The notes under the pieces were generated by a model. The model was given only the letters and a program-made list of their open reading frames with translations. It had not been told where the DNA came from and did not search any database. Of a DNA stretch of 64,000 nucleotides, positions 17,292-27,811 are shown one piece after another. Source of the DNA: Phocaeicola faecium (GTDB taxonomy: Bacteria > Bacteroidota > Bacteroidia > Bacteroidales > Bacteroidaceae); contig NZ_JACSPQ010000001.1 in NCBI RefSeq assembly GCF_014837055.1, positions 925,970 through 989,969 on the forward strand, in the 5' to 3' direction. The translations under genes were made by a program, and so were the position numbers. The first letter of the stretch is position 1. Each line of letters starts with the position of its first letter.

Positions 17292-20200
17292 ATGAGAAGA
17301 TTAAACTACAAGTACACATTGTATTGCGGTACATTGTTTCTATCCCTTTTTGGAGGAATGCCGCAGTTGAATGCTGGGGTTACGGAAAATAATCTTTCAG
17401 TAATGCAACAAAGCCGACAAGTGTCAGGTAATGTCAAAGATGCTATGGGAGCTATAATCGGTGCTTCTATTGTTGAAAAAGGTACTACCAACGGAACCAT
17501 TACCGATATGGATGGTAATTTTGTCTTGAATGTGCAACAGGGTGCTACACTGGTTATAAGTTTTGTAGGCTACAAAACAAAAGAAGTAAAAGTTGGTACT
17601 GCACCACTGGATATCACCCTAGAGGAAGACAGCAAGGTTTTGAGTGAGGTCGTTGTTACCGCATTGGGTATCAAACGTGAACGTAAGGCACTTGGTTATG
17701 GTGTTGATGAAGTTAAGGGAGAGGCTTTGACAAAAGCTAAGGAGACTAATGTGATTAACTCTATGGCTGGTCGTGTTCCAGGTCTGGTTGTCAGTCAGAC
17801 TGCAGGTGGTCCTTCAGGCTCTACACGTGTGCTTTTGCGTGGTAATACAGAAATGACAGGAAACAACCAACCTCTGTATGTCATTGATGGAGTACCTTTG
17901 GATAATACAAACTATGGCAGTGCCGGTACGGAAGGAGGTTATGACTTGGGTGACGGTATTTCAAGCATTAACCCTGATGATATAGAGAATATGTCTGTTC
18001 TTAAAGGTCCTGCTGCTTCAGCGTTGTATGGGAGCCGTGCCAGTCACGGTGTAATTCTTATCACAACAAAGAAGGCTAGCGGTAAGGATGGTGAACGTAT
18101 GAGTGTTGAGTATAATGGTACAATGACATTTGAAACTCAACTTGCTAAATGGAACGAAGTTCAGCAAATATATGGTATGGGTAGTGATGGCACTTACAGT
18201 ATAAATGCTGTTGCAAACACAAATAAGAGTTGGGGACCAAAAGCCGACGGTTCAAATATGCTGGATTATTTTGATGGTGTTTCGCGTCCGTATTTGATAA
18301 TTCCTGATAATGTATCAGGTTTTTTCCGTACAGGTTTGACTGCAACAAATACATTGACTTTAAGCTCAAGTCATGGAAAGTCGGGAGTACGTTTCACTTA
18401 CACCGATATGCGTAATAAAGATATAGTTCCTAATACCAATATGAGCCGTAACATATTCAATTTGCGTGCCAATACGAGTATGGGAAAAGTAGATCTGGAT
18501 TTCAGTACAAACTATACACGCGAATCGGTAAAGAACCGTCCGGCTCTTGGCGACAGCAAAGGTAATGTCGGTAAAAACCTTATGACTCTTGCCACTACAT
18601 ACGATCAGGAATGGCTGAAAACATATCAGGATGCAAATGGTGAATACTCTAATTGGAATGGTTTGGATCCATATAATGTAAACCCTTACTGGGATGTTTA
18701 CAAAAACTCGAACCAATCTGATAAAGACCAGTTCCGTTTCAATGGTAAGGCAATATGGAACGTTGCTGACCATTTTAAGCTTCAAGGTACTGTCGGAGCT
18801 GAATTCAACTGGTTTAAGTTTGAGGATTTCAAGGCTCCTACTACTCCTGGCTATGAAGCAGGCAGATTGCAGATAAGCAATTTCAGAAACCGTATGTACA
18901 ACTTCGAAATGTTGGCTCTATATAACAACTCCTGGGGGGATTTCGATTTCAATGCGACATTGGGTGCCAACTTGTATAAAGTGAATAATGAGACTACAAT
19001 CACTACAGCTCAGGATATGAAGATACGTGAAACTGTGGCGCTCATGAGCTTTAATGAAACAAGTGTGGAACAGAATTATTACAGAAAGCAGATAAATTCT
19101 ATTTATGGTGCAGTAAATGTAGGATGGAGACACCTGATATATCTTGATGCTACATTGCGCGGAGACCGTTCTTCCACATTGCCTTTGAATAACAATACAT
19201 ATATCTATCCTTCATTCTCAGGTAGCTTTGTATTCTCTGAACTTATCAAGAATCACAATCTTCTGCCTTACGGTAAACTACGTGTTTCTTGGGCGCAGGT
19301 TGGTAGCGATACAGATCCTTATCAGTTGGGACTGGTATATACGAAATCTAAATTTACTTATCCAGGATATACTTTAGGTTCTATCAGTAACAGTACTATC
19401 CCTAATCGTGACCTAAAGCCTACAAGAACCAATTCATACGAAATGGGATTGGAATTGAAATTCCTGAATAACCGTATTGGTTTGGATTTTACTTATTATA
19501 ATCAGACTAGTAAAAACCAGATTATGGCGATGGCGAGTTCATGGGCTTCCGGTTATACATATCGTATGATTAACGCTGGAGAAATCCAGAATAACGGTAT
19601 TGAAATAGCTTTGAACACTCGTCCTATCCAGACAAAGGACTTTTCATGGGACTTGAACATCAACTTCTCCAAGAACAATAACAAGGTTAAGGAGTTGGTT
19701 GACGGTATTGATTTGTTCGAGCTGGAAAAGGCTACATGGCAGGATGTTCAGGTAGCAGCTGTAGTAGGAGAAAATTTTGGTTCTATCATTGGTCCTGATT
19801 TCAAACGCAATGAAAATGGTGATATCTTGATTGATCCAAGCACCGGTTTGCCACAATACGACAATAGCAATCATATTTTGGGTAACGCTTCATGGGATTG
19901 GACAGGTGGTGTAGTAACGAACTTCACATACAAGAATGTTTCACTTGCTGCTGTATTCGATATTAAGGTTGGCGCCGATTTGTATTCAATGTCTGCCCGT
20001 GCCGCATACGAATCCGGTAAAGCATTGGAAACATTGGAAGGACGCGAAGAATGGTATAAATCAGAAGAACAGCGTAAGGCTCTTGGTATCAGCGAAGCAA
20101 ACTGGACACCTACAGGCGGTTTCATTGCCCCAGGTGTAATAGACAATGGTGACGGAACATATCGTCCTAACGATATTTACGTAAATCCTGAGGATTATTG

Positions 20201-20483
20201 GATGAATATCAGCCGTTATGCACCGTCAATGTTCGTTTATGATAACTCGTATATCAAATGTCGTGAAATCACATTGAGCTATTCGTTACCAAAGACATGG
20301 TTGAAGAATAAGGTTCAAGGATTGACAGTGTCTTTCGTTGCACGTAATCCGTTTATCGTTTGGAAAAATATTCCTAATATCGATCCTGATTCGAACTATA
20401 ACAATACTACAGGTATGGGTATGGAATATGGCTCATTGCCTTCACGTAAAAGCTATGGTTTCAATGTCAACGTTAAGTTCTAA
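17292..20483 (+). CDS. SusC-like TonB-dependent outer-membrane transporter (beta-glucan locus)
   Basis: A 1063-residue SusC/RagA protein. After the signal peptide come a carboxypeptidase-regulatory-like domain (VSGNVKDAMGAIIGASIV to FVGYKTKEV, about 42-100), the SusC signature region LSEVVVTALGIKRERK, a plug domain (LYVIDGVPLDN, VLKGPAASALYGSRASHGV) and a 22-strand barrel ending with an aromatic-rich SYGFNVNVKF. With the SusD partner starting 34 bp downstream it forms a lidded importer for oligosaccharides made by the GH16 enzyme. Confidence 0.95.
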   Translation: MRRLNYKYTLYCGTLFLSLFGGMPQLNAGVTENNLSVMQQSRQVSGNVKDAMGAIIGASIVEKGTTNGTITDMDGNFVLNVQQGATLVISFVGYKTKEVKVGTAPLDITLEEDSKVLSEVVVTALGIKRERKALGYGVDEVKGEALTKAKETNVINSMAGRVPGLVVSQTAGGPSGSTRVLLRGNTEMTGNNQPLYVIDGVPLDNTNYGSAGTEGGYDLGDGISSINPDDIENMSVLKGPAASALYGSRASHGVILITTKKASGKDGERMSVEYNGTMTFETQLAKWNEVQQIYGMGSDGTYSINAVANTNKSWGPKADGSNMLDYFDGVSRPYLIIPDNVSGFFRTGLTATNTLTLSSSHGKSGVRFTYTDMRNKDIVPNTNMSRNIFNLRANTSMGKVDLDFSTNYTRESVKNRPALGDSKGNVGKNLMTLATTYDQEWLKTYQDANGEYSNWNGLDPYNVNPYWDVYKNSNQSDKDQFRFNGKAIWNVADHFKLQGTVGAEFNWFKFEDFKAPTTPGYEAGRLQISNFRNRMYNFEMLALYNNSWGDFDFNATLGANLYKVNNETTITTAQDMKIRETVALMSFNETSVEQNYYRKQINSIYGAVNVGWRHLIYLDATLRGDRSSTLPLNNNTYIYPSFSGSFVFSELIKNHNLLPYGKLRVSWAQVGSDTDPYQLGLVYTKSKFTYPGYTLGSISNSTIPNRDLKPTRTNSYEMGLELKFLNNRIGLDFTYYNQTSKNQIMAMASSWASGYTYRMINAGEIQNNGIEIALNTRPIQTKDFSWDLNINFSKNNNKVKELVDGIDLFELEKATWQDVQVAAVVGENFGSIIGPDFKRNENGDILIDPSTGLPQYDNSNHILGNASWDWTGGVVTNFTYKNVSLAAVFDIKVGADLYSMSARAAYESGKALETLEGREEWYKSEEQRKALGISEANWTPTGGFIAPGVIDNGDGTYRPNDIYVNPEDYWMNISRYAPSMFVYDNSYIKCREITLSYSLPKTWLKNKVQGLTVSFVARNPFIVWKNIPNIDPDSNYNNTTGMGMEYGSLPSRKSYGFNVNVKF

Positions 20484-20516
20484 TTAATCCTAAATCATTT
20501 CAAAAAGAAATACACA

Positions 20517-22211
20517 ATGAAACGTTACAAATCATATATAAAAACAGCAATGTGCATGGCATTAGCACTTGCTTTTACAGCTTGCAGTGATGAATACATG
20601 AATGACATGAATACAGACCCGTCGAAAGCTGAAAATATTGACCCAAATTCACAGTTGACTTTTGCCGAACTACAGACATACGGCGACCTTGGAATGATAG
20701 AAATATACCGAAGCTATATAGGTGCCTTTACGCAGCAGCTTATGGGATGTTGGAATACAACAAACTACGGAGGTCAGCACAAAATTGACAATAACGAAAT
20801 GAATCGTTTTTGGACAAATCTTTATACTACAGGAATCAAGAATCTTGTAGATGCTGAGGTAAAGACAGAAGGTGACGAGAACAAAGTGAACATACATGCC
20901 GCTGCTGTGATTTACAAAGTATATCTTATGTCTATCATAACAGATACATACGGTGATGCTCCATACTCAGAGGCAGCCAGAGGTTTTATCAGTGGTATAA
21001 CAAGTCCACGTTATGATACACAAGAGGAAATCTACAACAGTTTCTTTACAGAACTGACTGAAGCCGCTGCCGCTTTAGACGATAAGAAAGATGAAATCAC
21101 AGGTGATGTGATATTTAATGGAGATATAAGAAAATGGAAAAAGCTAGCAAATTCTCTTCGTATGCGTTATGCTATGCGTATATCTGATGTTTCTCCACAG
21201 AAGGCGCAGGAAGAGTTTGAAAAGGCATTTACAGATCCTGCCGGCTATATGACAAGTGCTGATGATGACGCATTGATTGAATATATGGAGCTTACATTCA
21301 ATTTTGGTCAGGAAGCATATACAGATTACAGACGTAACGCTTTGTCACAGTTGTATTTTGGTAATGACCCTGCAAATAATCAGACTTATATCTGTTCTAC
21401 TTTCTTCAATACTTTGAAGGACAATGACGACCCTCGTACTTTTGCACTTACCCGTTGTTATTTCGACAAGGGTCTGACTCAGTCAAATCCTAATAACCGT
21501 ATTGATCTGACAGACGAAATGCTGGAACTGGGTGCACAGTTCAACCCTTCTAAACCGGGTGAATTCTGGTATGAACCATGGCCGGATAATGGATATTGGA
21601 GTGAAATTATAGCGGACCTTAAAGAAAGGTATCCTGACAATACGAATTACTCAAATCCATGGTTACAGGATGCTACCCGTCCTAAATTGGCCCAGAATTT
21701 CCTTAAATCTGACAACCCGGGTGTTGTGATGACATACGCTGAGGTTGAGTTCCTATTGGCCGAGGCTAAGCTTAAAGGATGGAACGTAGGTGCTACATCT
21801 GTTGAGCAGCATTACGAAAATGGAGTTAAGGCTTCGATGGCATTTCTAGTTGATAACTATGATTGCGAAATTGACGATCAGGATATAAACGATTATATAG
21901 CAAATCACCCTATTTCTGCTCTTAGTGACGAAGGCAAGAAAGAAGCAATAAATACTCAGGCTTGGATTCTTCACTTCCATAATCTGTCAGAATGTTGGGC
22001 TAACATACGTCGTTCAGGATATCCAAAGCTGAAATCTCCTGCAGAATATGGTTATGCGGCAGACAAGCTTACTGGTGGATACGACATTCCTGTACGTTTG
22101 TGCTATCCTATACTTGAGTCTTCTTACAACAAGGAAGGTTATCAGGAAGCTTTGGACCGTATGGGTGGAACTAACAGTTGGAATATTCCTGTATGGTGGG
22201 ATAAAGAATAA
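20517..22211 (+). CDS. SusD/RagB-family glycan-binding lipoprotein (beta-glucan locus)
   Basis: A 564-residue surface lipoprotein (signal peptide ending FTAC, Cys22-23 region). The TPR-rich SusD_like_2 type is indicated by YMNDMNTDPSKAENIDPNSQ near the N-terminus, DTYGDAPYSEA near residue 145 and the C-terminal NIRRSGYP/PVRLCYP motifs. It caps the SusC barrel and captures glycan. Its position directly after susC and before the TIG-domain protein is canonical. Confidence 0.93.
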   Translation: MKRYKSYIKTAMCMALALAFTACSDEYMNDMNTDPSKAENIDPNSQLTFAELQTYGDLGMIEIYRSYIGAFTQQLMGCWNTTNYGGQHKIDNNEMNRFWTNLYTTGIKNLVDAEVKTEGDENKVNIHAAAVIYKVYLMSIITDTYGDAPYSEAARGFISGITSPRYDTQEEIYNSFFTELTEAAAALDDKKDEITGDVIFNGDIRKWKKLANSLRMRYAMRISDVSPQKAQEEFEKAFTDPAGYMTSADDDALIEYMELTFNFGQEAYTDYRRNALSQLYFGNDPANNQTYICSTFFNTLKDNDDPRTFALTRCYFDKGLTQSNPNNRIDLTDEMLELGAQFNPSKPGEFWYEPWPDNGYWSEIIADLKERYPDNTNYSNPWLQDATRPKLAQNFLKSDNPGVVMTYAEVEFLLAEAKLKGWNVGATSVEQHYENGVKASMAFLVDNYDCEIDDQDINDYIANHPISALSDEGKKEAINTQAWILHFHNLSECWANIRRSGYPKLKSPAEYGYAADKLTGGYDIPVRLCYPILESSYNKEGYQEALDRMGGTNSWNIPVWWDKE

Positions 22212-22249
22212 AAATTTAGTACACTAAACAATTTAAATTTCGTATTAAA

Positions 22250-23545
22250 ATGAAAAATATATATTGGATATTATTTATATTGCTCGGTGCAGGTTTCTCT
22301 TTTACATCTTGTAGTGAAGAAGAGCCATTTTCTACTGCAACAGCAGATGACGAGCCTCGTATTATAGCCCCTACGTTTCCGGAGCGTGACGCTAATGGTG
22401 GACTGGGAACTATTTCTGAAATAGACAGGGATGTATTGTTCTCAATAACGGTAACAACTACGCCTGCTGATTTCACTTCTGTGGTTTGGACTCTTGACGG
22501 TGAAGAAGTCGGAACAGAAAAGACGCTCGAGATGAATCTTAATGCCGGTGTTTATCATCTTAGGGTTGATGTCTCAACTCCTGTAGGAAAAACAACTTTC
22601 CGTGAAGGACTTGTAAAAATAAAAGCTTTGGCTGAAGATCCTCAGAGTGAAGAAGTAATATCTGAACGTATTGTCGCAACTGGAGGATGGGCACGTCTTA
22701 GTGGAACAAATCTTGAAAAGGTTGCAAAAGTAGCATTAAAGCAGATAAACATTGCCGAGTCTAAAACTAATCAGGAAGTGGAAATCTCTGATATAACATA
22801 CGTGGAATCAGATGGTTATATTGAATTTAAAATTCCTTCAGAATTGTCTGACGGTGAGTATCGTGTGGTATTTATTGATGTGGAAGGCAATAGATACGGT
22901 GCTAATACAATGGATGTTACTTCCCGGCCGTTGATAACTGCAGGACCTGAAAACAAGCGTCCTGATGCTGAGTGGACTATTACCGGTTTGAATCTTGACA
23001 AGGTTGTTTCGTTGTCATTGGGTGGAAATACAATCACTACATTCGTTGAACAGTATTCAACTCGTCTTACATTCATTTCACCTGCAATTGCAGACGGAGA
23101 TTATGTATTGACAGGTATATCCAAATTCGGAGAAAATGTTAGTTTCTTTATTGATGGTGAGATAAAGACAGAACTTGCAGTTACGGTAAAAGACTCTCCA
23201 TTGGAAGTTGAATTATGGAAGGGTCATCACTATGTATCATGGGATTTACCTGAAGGTAATCCAAACAGATTGTTTGATGCGGTGCAGAATGATGTGAAGA
23301 ATTTGCCTGTAGGAACAAAATTAAAGGTATATTACTCAATTAAATCTGATGATAGCTATCATAAAATCAGATTCTCTTCCGGATGGTGGACAGAACTTCC
23401 CGGGTACCCTGAGTTTGATGTTTATGCGGACGGTGTTAGTGACATAATTATGTCACAAGAGATACTTGACTTGTTGAATTCGCAAGATGGATTCCTTTGT
23501 GTAGGTTTCGGATATTACGTTGATAGAATTACTTACGAAGAATAA
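22250..23545 (+). CDS. TIG-domain surface glycan-binding lipoprotein (SusE/F position)
   Basis: A 431-residue lipoprotein with Cys21 in FTSC. Residues about 35-130 look like a PKD/Ig-like domain ([19 protein letters not shown]), followed by two IPT/TIG-type repeats ([21 protein letters not shown] and [19 protein letters not shown], which resemble each other), and a C-terminal beta-rich domain (about 320-431) with several Trp/Tyr residues that may form the glycan site. No catalytic motif. Its place after SusD matches surface glycan-binding proteins of beta-glucan loci. Confidence 0.8.
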   Translation: MKNIYWILFILLGAGFSFTSCSEEEPFSTATADDEPRIIAPTFPERDANGGLGTISEIDRDVLFSITVTTTPADFTSVVWTLDGEEVGTEKTLEMNLNAGVYHLRVDVSTPVGKTTFREGLVKIKALAEDPQSEEVISERIVATGGWARLSGTNLEKVAKVALKQINIAESKTNQEVEISDITYVESDGYIEFKIPSELSDGEYRVVFIDVEGNRYGANTMDVTSRPLITAGPENKRPDAEWTITGLNLDKVVSLSLGGNTITTFVEQYSTRLTFISPAIADGDYVLTGISKFGENVSFFIDGEIKTELAVTVKDSPLEVELWKGHHYVSWDLPEGNPNRLFDAVQNDVKNLPVGTKLKVYYSIKSDDSYHKIRFSSGWWTELPGYPEFDVYADGVSDIIMSQEILDLLNSQDGFLCVGFGYYVDRITYEE

Positions 23546-23574
23546 TTTATTTACCAAGAAAAAAATTAATAAAT

Positions 23575-25914
23575 ATGAATTTAAGAAAAGTATTATTTGT
23601 ATCGTCAATAATAGGAAATGCTGCCTGCTTCGTACAGGCGGCAACTCCTGTCAGTTTGACGAAAGATACAGAAATAGAGAAGAAGGTTGAAGCTACATTA
23701 GCGGGAATGACCTTGGAAGAAAAGGTCGGACAGATGACAGAACTGTCAATAGATGTTCTTGGCAATGTGGTGGGCGGAGAGTTCAAACTGGATAAGGAAA
23801 AAGTAAAAAATGCAATTGGAAAGTACAAGGTCGGATCTGTACTGAATGCTCCCGGACCGGTTGCTCAAAGCCGTGAGAAATGGAAAGAAATCATCGGTTA
23901 TATTCAGGAAGTATCTATGAAGGAAATAGGTATTCCTTGTATTTACGGCTTGGATCAGACTCATGGTACTACTTATACCCTTGGTGGAACGCTTTTCCCG
24001 CAGAATATCAATCTTGGTGCATCCTTTAATCCTGAACTGACATACGAGTCGGCCGTTATAACTGCATACGAGACACGAGCAAGCAACTGTCCTTGGACTT
24101 ATTCACCAACGGTGGATATGGCAAGAGATCCTCGCTGGTCGCGTGTTTGGGAAAATTATGGGGAGGACTGTCTGGTTAATGCCATAATGGGCAGTGAGGC
24201 TGTTCGTGGTTTTCAGGGAGATGACCCTAATCATGTTTCAGAAGACCGTGTAGCTGCTTCTGTCAAGCATTACCTTGGTTACAGCATGTCCCGTACTGGT
24301 AAAGACCGTACTCCTGCATATATATCAGAATCTGATTTAAGAGAGAAGTGTTTTGCTCCGTTTAAGGCTTGCGTAGAAACTGGTGCGCTGACAATAATGG
24401 TAAACAGTGCTTCCATTAATGGTGTGCCTGTGCATGCCAACAGGCAGTTACTCACAGAATGGCTTAAAGAAGATCTGGAATGGGACGGAATGTTGATTAC
24501 CGATTGGGCGGATATTAATAACCTATATACTCGTGAAAGAATAGCAGCCAACAAAAAGGAAGCTATTGAAATTGCCATCAATGCGGGTATCGATATGGCT
24601 ATGGAACCTTACAATCTTGATTTCTGTACACTGTTGAAGGAATTGGTAGAAGAGGGAAGAGTGCCGATGAGTCGTATTGATGATGCCGTACGTCGTATTC
24701 TCCGTCTGAAATACCGTTTGGGACTTTTTGAAAAACCTAATACTGACTATAAGGATTATCCTAAATTCGGCAGTAAGGAACATGCCGCAATCGCACTTAG
24801 AGCAGCCGAAGAATCGGAAGTATTGCTGAAAAACAATAATAACATATTACCATTGGCAAAAGGTAAGAAAATCCTCGTGACAGGTCCTAATGCAAATTCA
24901 ATGAGATGCCTTAACGGCGGATGGAGTTATACATGGCAAGGACATCTTGCCGACCGTTTTGCAGGTGAGTATAATACCATCTACGAAGCTGTAAGCAACA
25001 AGTTTGGCACTGATTTGGTAACCCTAGAACAAGGAGTTACATACGTTGCCGAAGGAGCGTATTACGAAGAAAGCACTCCTGAAATAGAAAAAGCTGTGGC
25101 TGCAGCAAAGAATGTAGATGTAATCATCGCATGTATAGGCGAAAATTCATATTGCGAGACTCCTGGAAATCTGGCAGACCTTGCAATCTCTGAAAACCAG
25201 CGTAACCTTGTTAAAGCTCTTGCTACGACAGGCAAGCCTATTGTTCTTGTAATAAATGGCGGTCGTCCACGTGTTATAAGTGACATTGAACCTTTGGCAG
25301 ACGGTGTAATTAATATCTTGTTGCCTGGTAATTATGGTGGAGATGCATTGGCAAATATCCTTGCTGGTGATGCAAATCCAAGTGCTAAGATGCCATATAC
25401 ATATCCAAGAAACCAAGCTGAACTTACTACATACGATTATCGTGTAAGCGAGGAAATGGATAAGATGGAAGGTGCATACGATTATGATGCTGTAATTTCT
25501 GTTCAATGGCCTTTCGGTTACGGTTTGAGTTATACTACTTTTGATTACAGGAATCTGCGTGTGAATAAAGATACTTTTACTGAAAACGAAAAACTGGAAT
25601 TTACAATAGACGTTACAAATACTGGAAAGATTGCAGGTAAAGAAGTTGTAATGTTGTTCAGCAGCGATTTGGTAGCATCGCTCACACCAGAGAATCGCAG
25701 GCTGCGCGCATTCAAGAAAGTGGAATTACAGCCAGGTGAGACCAAAACTGTAACATTGACTATCAAAGGAAGTGATCTTGCTTTTGTAGGTGCTGACGGA
25801 AAATGGATACTTGAGAAAGGTGATTTCCGTATGCAGGTAGGAAATCAAGTCTTGAATATTAAATGTTCTGATACACATAAATGGGAAACTGCTAATATCT
25901 GTGTTAATAAATAG
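23575..25914 (+). CDS. GH3 family beta-glucosidase
   Basis: A 779-residue exported glycoside hydrolase. Signal peptide, then GH3 N-terminal TIM barrel (KHYLGYS, the nucleophile Asp in MLITDWADI near residue 310), GH3 C-terminal domain (about 400-640, [23 protein letters not shown]) and a fibronectin III-like domain at the end ([19 protein letters not shown]). It should release glucose from the non-reducing end of short beta-glucan oligosaccharides in the periplasm, completing the GH16-SusCD pathway. Last gene of the operon; a hairpin follows at 25964. Confidence 0.93.
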   Translation: MNLRKVLFVSSIIGNAACFVQAATPVSLTKDTEIEKKVEATLAGMTLEEKVGQMTELSIDVLGNVVGGEFKLDKEKVKNAIGKYKVGSVLNAPGPVAQSREKWKEIIGYIQEVSMKEIGIPCIYGLDQTHGTTYTLGGTLFPQNINLGASFNPELTYESAVITAYETRASNCPWTYSPTVDMARDPRWSRVWENYGEDCLVNAIMGSEAVRGFQGDDPNHVSEDRVAASVKHYLGYSMSRTGKDRTPAYISESDLREKCFAPFKACVETGALTIMVNSASINGVPVHANRQLLTEWLKEDLEWDGMLITDWADINNLYTRERIAANKKEAIEIAINAGIDMAMEPYNLDFCTLLKELVEEGRVPMSRIDDAVRRILRLKYRLGLFEKPNTDYKDYPKFGSKEHAAIALRAAEESEVLLKNNNNILPLAKGKKILVTGPNANSMRCLNGGWSYTWQGHLADRFAGEYNTIYEAVSNKFGTDLVTLEQGVTYVAEGAYYEESTPEIEKAVAAAKNVDVIIACIGENSYCETPGNLADLAISENQRNLVKALATTGKPIVLVINGGRPRVISDIEPLADGVINILLPGNYGGDALANILAGDANPSAKMPYTYPRNQAELTTYDYRVSEEMDKMEGAYDYDAVISVQWPFGYGLSYTTFDYRNLRVNKDTFTENEKLEFTIDVTNTGKIAGKEVVMLFSSDLVASLTPENRRLRAFKKVELQPGETKTVTLTIKGSDLAFVGADGKWILEKGDFRMQVGNQVLNIKCSDTHKWETANICVNK

Positions 25915-25963
25915 CATTGTCTGATTGCTTTTAACGAGCCTGGTCATTTTGAAATTGTAGATT

Positions 25964-25992
25964 CCAAAACGAAGTGCAACGTTTTGGTCTTT
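25964..25992 (+). terminator. Likely terminator of the beta-glucan operon
   Basis: Perfect 8-bp stem CCAAAACG (25964-25971) with CGTTTTGG (25980-25987), followed by TCTTT, 50 bp after the GH3 stop. Confidence 0.55.
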
Positions 25993-26167
25993 AAAAGTAG
26001 TAGATTCAAGGAGGAAAGTGTTAACTTTGTCTCGTGAATCAAAGAGGAGGCGAGCTCTACTGAGGAGCAACTCGACCAAGCAATAGATTCATGTACCACA
26101 CTGAAATAGTGTAAAGGAGCGAGGCTGTCTGATTTCAGCCCCGCTTTCATTATTTTAGGAGGTATGT

Positions 26168-26239
26168 ATGGCTAAGAAAACCTTTCCCTGTGGCAATGCA
26201 AAAAAACAAAAAGGGAGACCGAAGTCTCCCCAAGATTAA
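26168..26239 (+). CDS. Possible 23-residue ORF with strong Shine-Dalgarno
   Basis: Reads MAKKTFPCGNAKKQKG then RPKSPQD and a TAA stop. AGGAGG (26157-26162) lies 5 nt before the ATG. The 7-bp stem with CGAA loop at 26213-26230 lies within it. The very basic composition and the leader-like setting before the IS30 gene leave it uncertain whether it is translated. Confidence 0.25.
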   Translation: MAKKTFPCGNAKKQKGRPKSPQD

Positions 26240-26256
26240 TTAACTTTGTATTGCTT

Positions 26257-26667
26257 ATGTACAATCAATTAACCCTTGCGCAAAGGTACACAATTTCTAC
26301 CATGCGCCAAAATGGTTTTTCATTAAAAGCCATAGCAGACGAATTAAACCGTATTGAAGAGGAAGCAGCCATATCCTCCGGTAATCCTCTTCCCGAAAAG
26401 AAACGTTCAGCATCCACCATTTCACGTGAGTTGAAGCGTAATAGGACAAAGACCGGTAGATATAATCCCAAACAGGCTGATGAAATGGCCCGTGAAAAGA
26501 GGGAGCGAATAGTACGCAACACAGCAATAAAACCTGGGGTGCTGGAGCTTGCCATAAAGTTACTCAAAGGGAAAGGATGGTCTCCGGAACAAATTTCAGG
26601 ACATCTGAAAAAAGAGGGGAAACGCATATCTAAGGAACGTATCTATCAGGAAATCAGAAGAAAGCCT
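26257..26667 (+). pseudogene. Truncated IS30-family transposase
   Basis: The first 137 codons match the N-terminus of IS30-type transposases: MYNQLTLAQRYTISTMRQNG with the helix-turn-helix, ASTISRELKRNR, the PEQISGHLKKEGKRISKERI segment that ends the DNA-binding part. The catalytic DDE core is missing. At 26668 the frame passes into the 806-bp repeat, which supplies a random tail up to 26820. A TTG codon six bases upstream is in frame, but ATG at 26257 is the family start. Truncated and inactive. Confidence 0.85.
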
Positions 26668-26824
26668 GAGCAAGGGTTTTCAAAGAAAAAATACTACCCG
26701 CAGGGCTGGAGATTTTTTCTAAAAACCATTGAGCATCCCAATCCCGGATTTACCTTTGCACCCAGAACGGGAACGATCCACCTGATGCGACTGCCTGAAA
26801 GACCATCAAAATGGAGGTAAACGG

Positions 26825-26902
26825 ATGTGGAGGCATATTGGATATGAAATGTTCCGGGAAAAGAAAGGAAATGTCAAAAAAAAGGATACGGCGAAAACGT
26901 GA
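26825..26902 (+). CDS. 25-codon ORF, right-copy duplicate
   Basis: Same sequence as 11334-11411, beginning MWRHIGYEMFREKKGNVKKK, with the same upstream GGAGG and downstream terminator. Since both copies are near-identical overall, conservation here says nothing about coding. No gene follows within the repeat. Confidence 0.35.
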   Translation: MWRHIGYEMFREKKGNVKKKDTAKT

Positions 26903-26929
26903 AACTGGCAAACATTCCAAGAAAGTATG

Positions 26930-26979
26930 TTGCAACCGTGTGGCTAAACCTGTTTAGTTATGCGGTTGCAATTTTCTTT
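26930..26979 (+). terminator. Terminator hairpin H1 in the right repeat
   Basis: Same TTGCAACCG...CGGTTGCAA stem and TTTTCTTT tail as at 11439-11488. Confidence 0.75.
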
Positions 26980-27584
26980 CCGGTTTGCCGTCATGGGTAA
27001 TGGCACTTTTCATTTATGGAAGGTGTGGTTACCCATGACTTCCGTTTTCGATTAGAGGAACCGACAAAAAAAAAGAAAATCAACAGGTGACAGCCGTAAA
27101 AGCACCGCTTGTGGCATAAGCAAAAAAAGAAAGGGGCCTTGCATCATCAGTCTGAACATGGTTCAGGCGTGACGCAAAGCCCTTTTCTATGCTTATGCAA
27201 TAGTAGGAACATGGTCGTCGATTTATTGACGATGGTGTTCCTACGCCTTAAATCGCTTTTACGGAAAAACTTGTCTGTGGAGCTTAAAAAGCTGGATTTT
27301 TATTTCAATATATGCCATTAATATGCTACTTTTGCATACGAAGAGTTCTTTGAAGGTTACGCAACGCATAGAAGAATAAAACAGTAGATAACTAACTAAT
27401 TCGTAACCTATTACTACTATGAGTTGGTAACTGCAACTCATTTTCATTCACTTAGACCTTTTTCGTATTTTCGAGAGACAAAAATACAGCTATTTATCCT
27501 ATCGCCGAAACAAATGGAGATTTATTTTCCGCACACCCGTTTTTTGACATGCTGAGGACAGATTCGGTATGCCGGAATTTGGGG

Positions 27585-27673
27585 TAAAAATGCTACCGCA
27601 TGTGTTCACTTACTCATCCGCATAAGTTACCTTACGCTACCGCATAAACCGGTCAACGTATGCGGTTGCGTTT
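27585..27673. repeat. 22-nt tandem repeat array B
   Basis: Units at 27589-27610, 27611-27632, 27633-27654 and a last partial unit from 27655. Unit core CTACCGCAT appears in units 1 and 3. Ends AATGCTACC...GGTTGCGTTT pair partly. It lies just outside the right edge of the island, upstream of the PepSY-like gene. Confidence 0.82.
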
Positions 27674-27811
27674 CGGGCGCATATTTCTGCCGTTTTTTTC
27701 TTGATTTTTTTGTAAGAAAAGCCGACATTCCTAATTCTTTTCAGAATCACTGCCGACTTTTGTGATAGAAAAACAAACAAAGTATTTAATAACCCTTTAA
27801 ATTATAGCCTT

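Larger units (their letters stand above)
25915..26256. other. Hairpin-rich intergenic region between GH3 gene and IS30 remnant
   Basis: 342 bp holding at least four short hairpins in a row: CCAAAACG/CGTTTTGG (25964-25987), ACACT/AGTGT (26098-26112), GGCTG/CAGCC (26123-26140) and GGGAGAC-CGAA-GTCTCCC (26213-26230), plus a 23-residue ORF with a strong Shine-Dalgarno. The density of stems suggests structured RNA or the end region of a mobile element. I do not recognise a known RNA family. Confidence 0.4.
26668..27473. repeat. 806-bp direct repeat, right copy
   Basis: Second copy of the block at 11177-11982. It interrupts the IS30 transposase at its left edge and meets normal chromosomal sequence at its right edge. 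It contains the same elements: promoter 26728-26758, 25-codon ORF 26825-26902, terminator 26930-26979, hairpins and second promoter box 27327-27334. Differences cluster in the last 270 bp. Confidence 0.92.

Noticed and set aside
26668..26820. C-terminal 51 codons of the IS30 transposase frame as a real domain
   Set aside because: They are read from the 806-bp repeat, which carries the same bases in a non-coding setting at 11177-11329.
9982..27560. attL/attR direct repeat pair for the integrase
   Set aside because: Several 8-10-nt similarities (for example AATTCGT) were compared, but none was long enough or placed at both outer edges.
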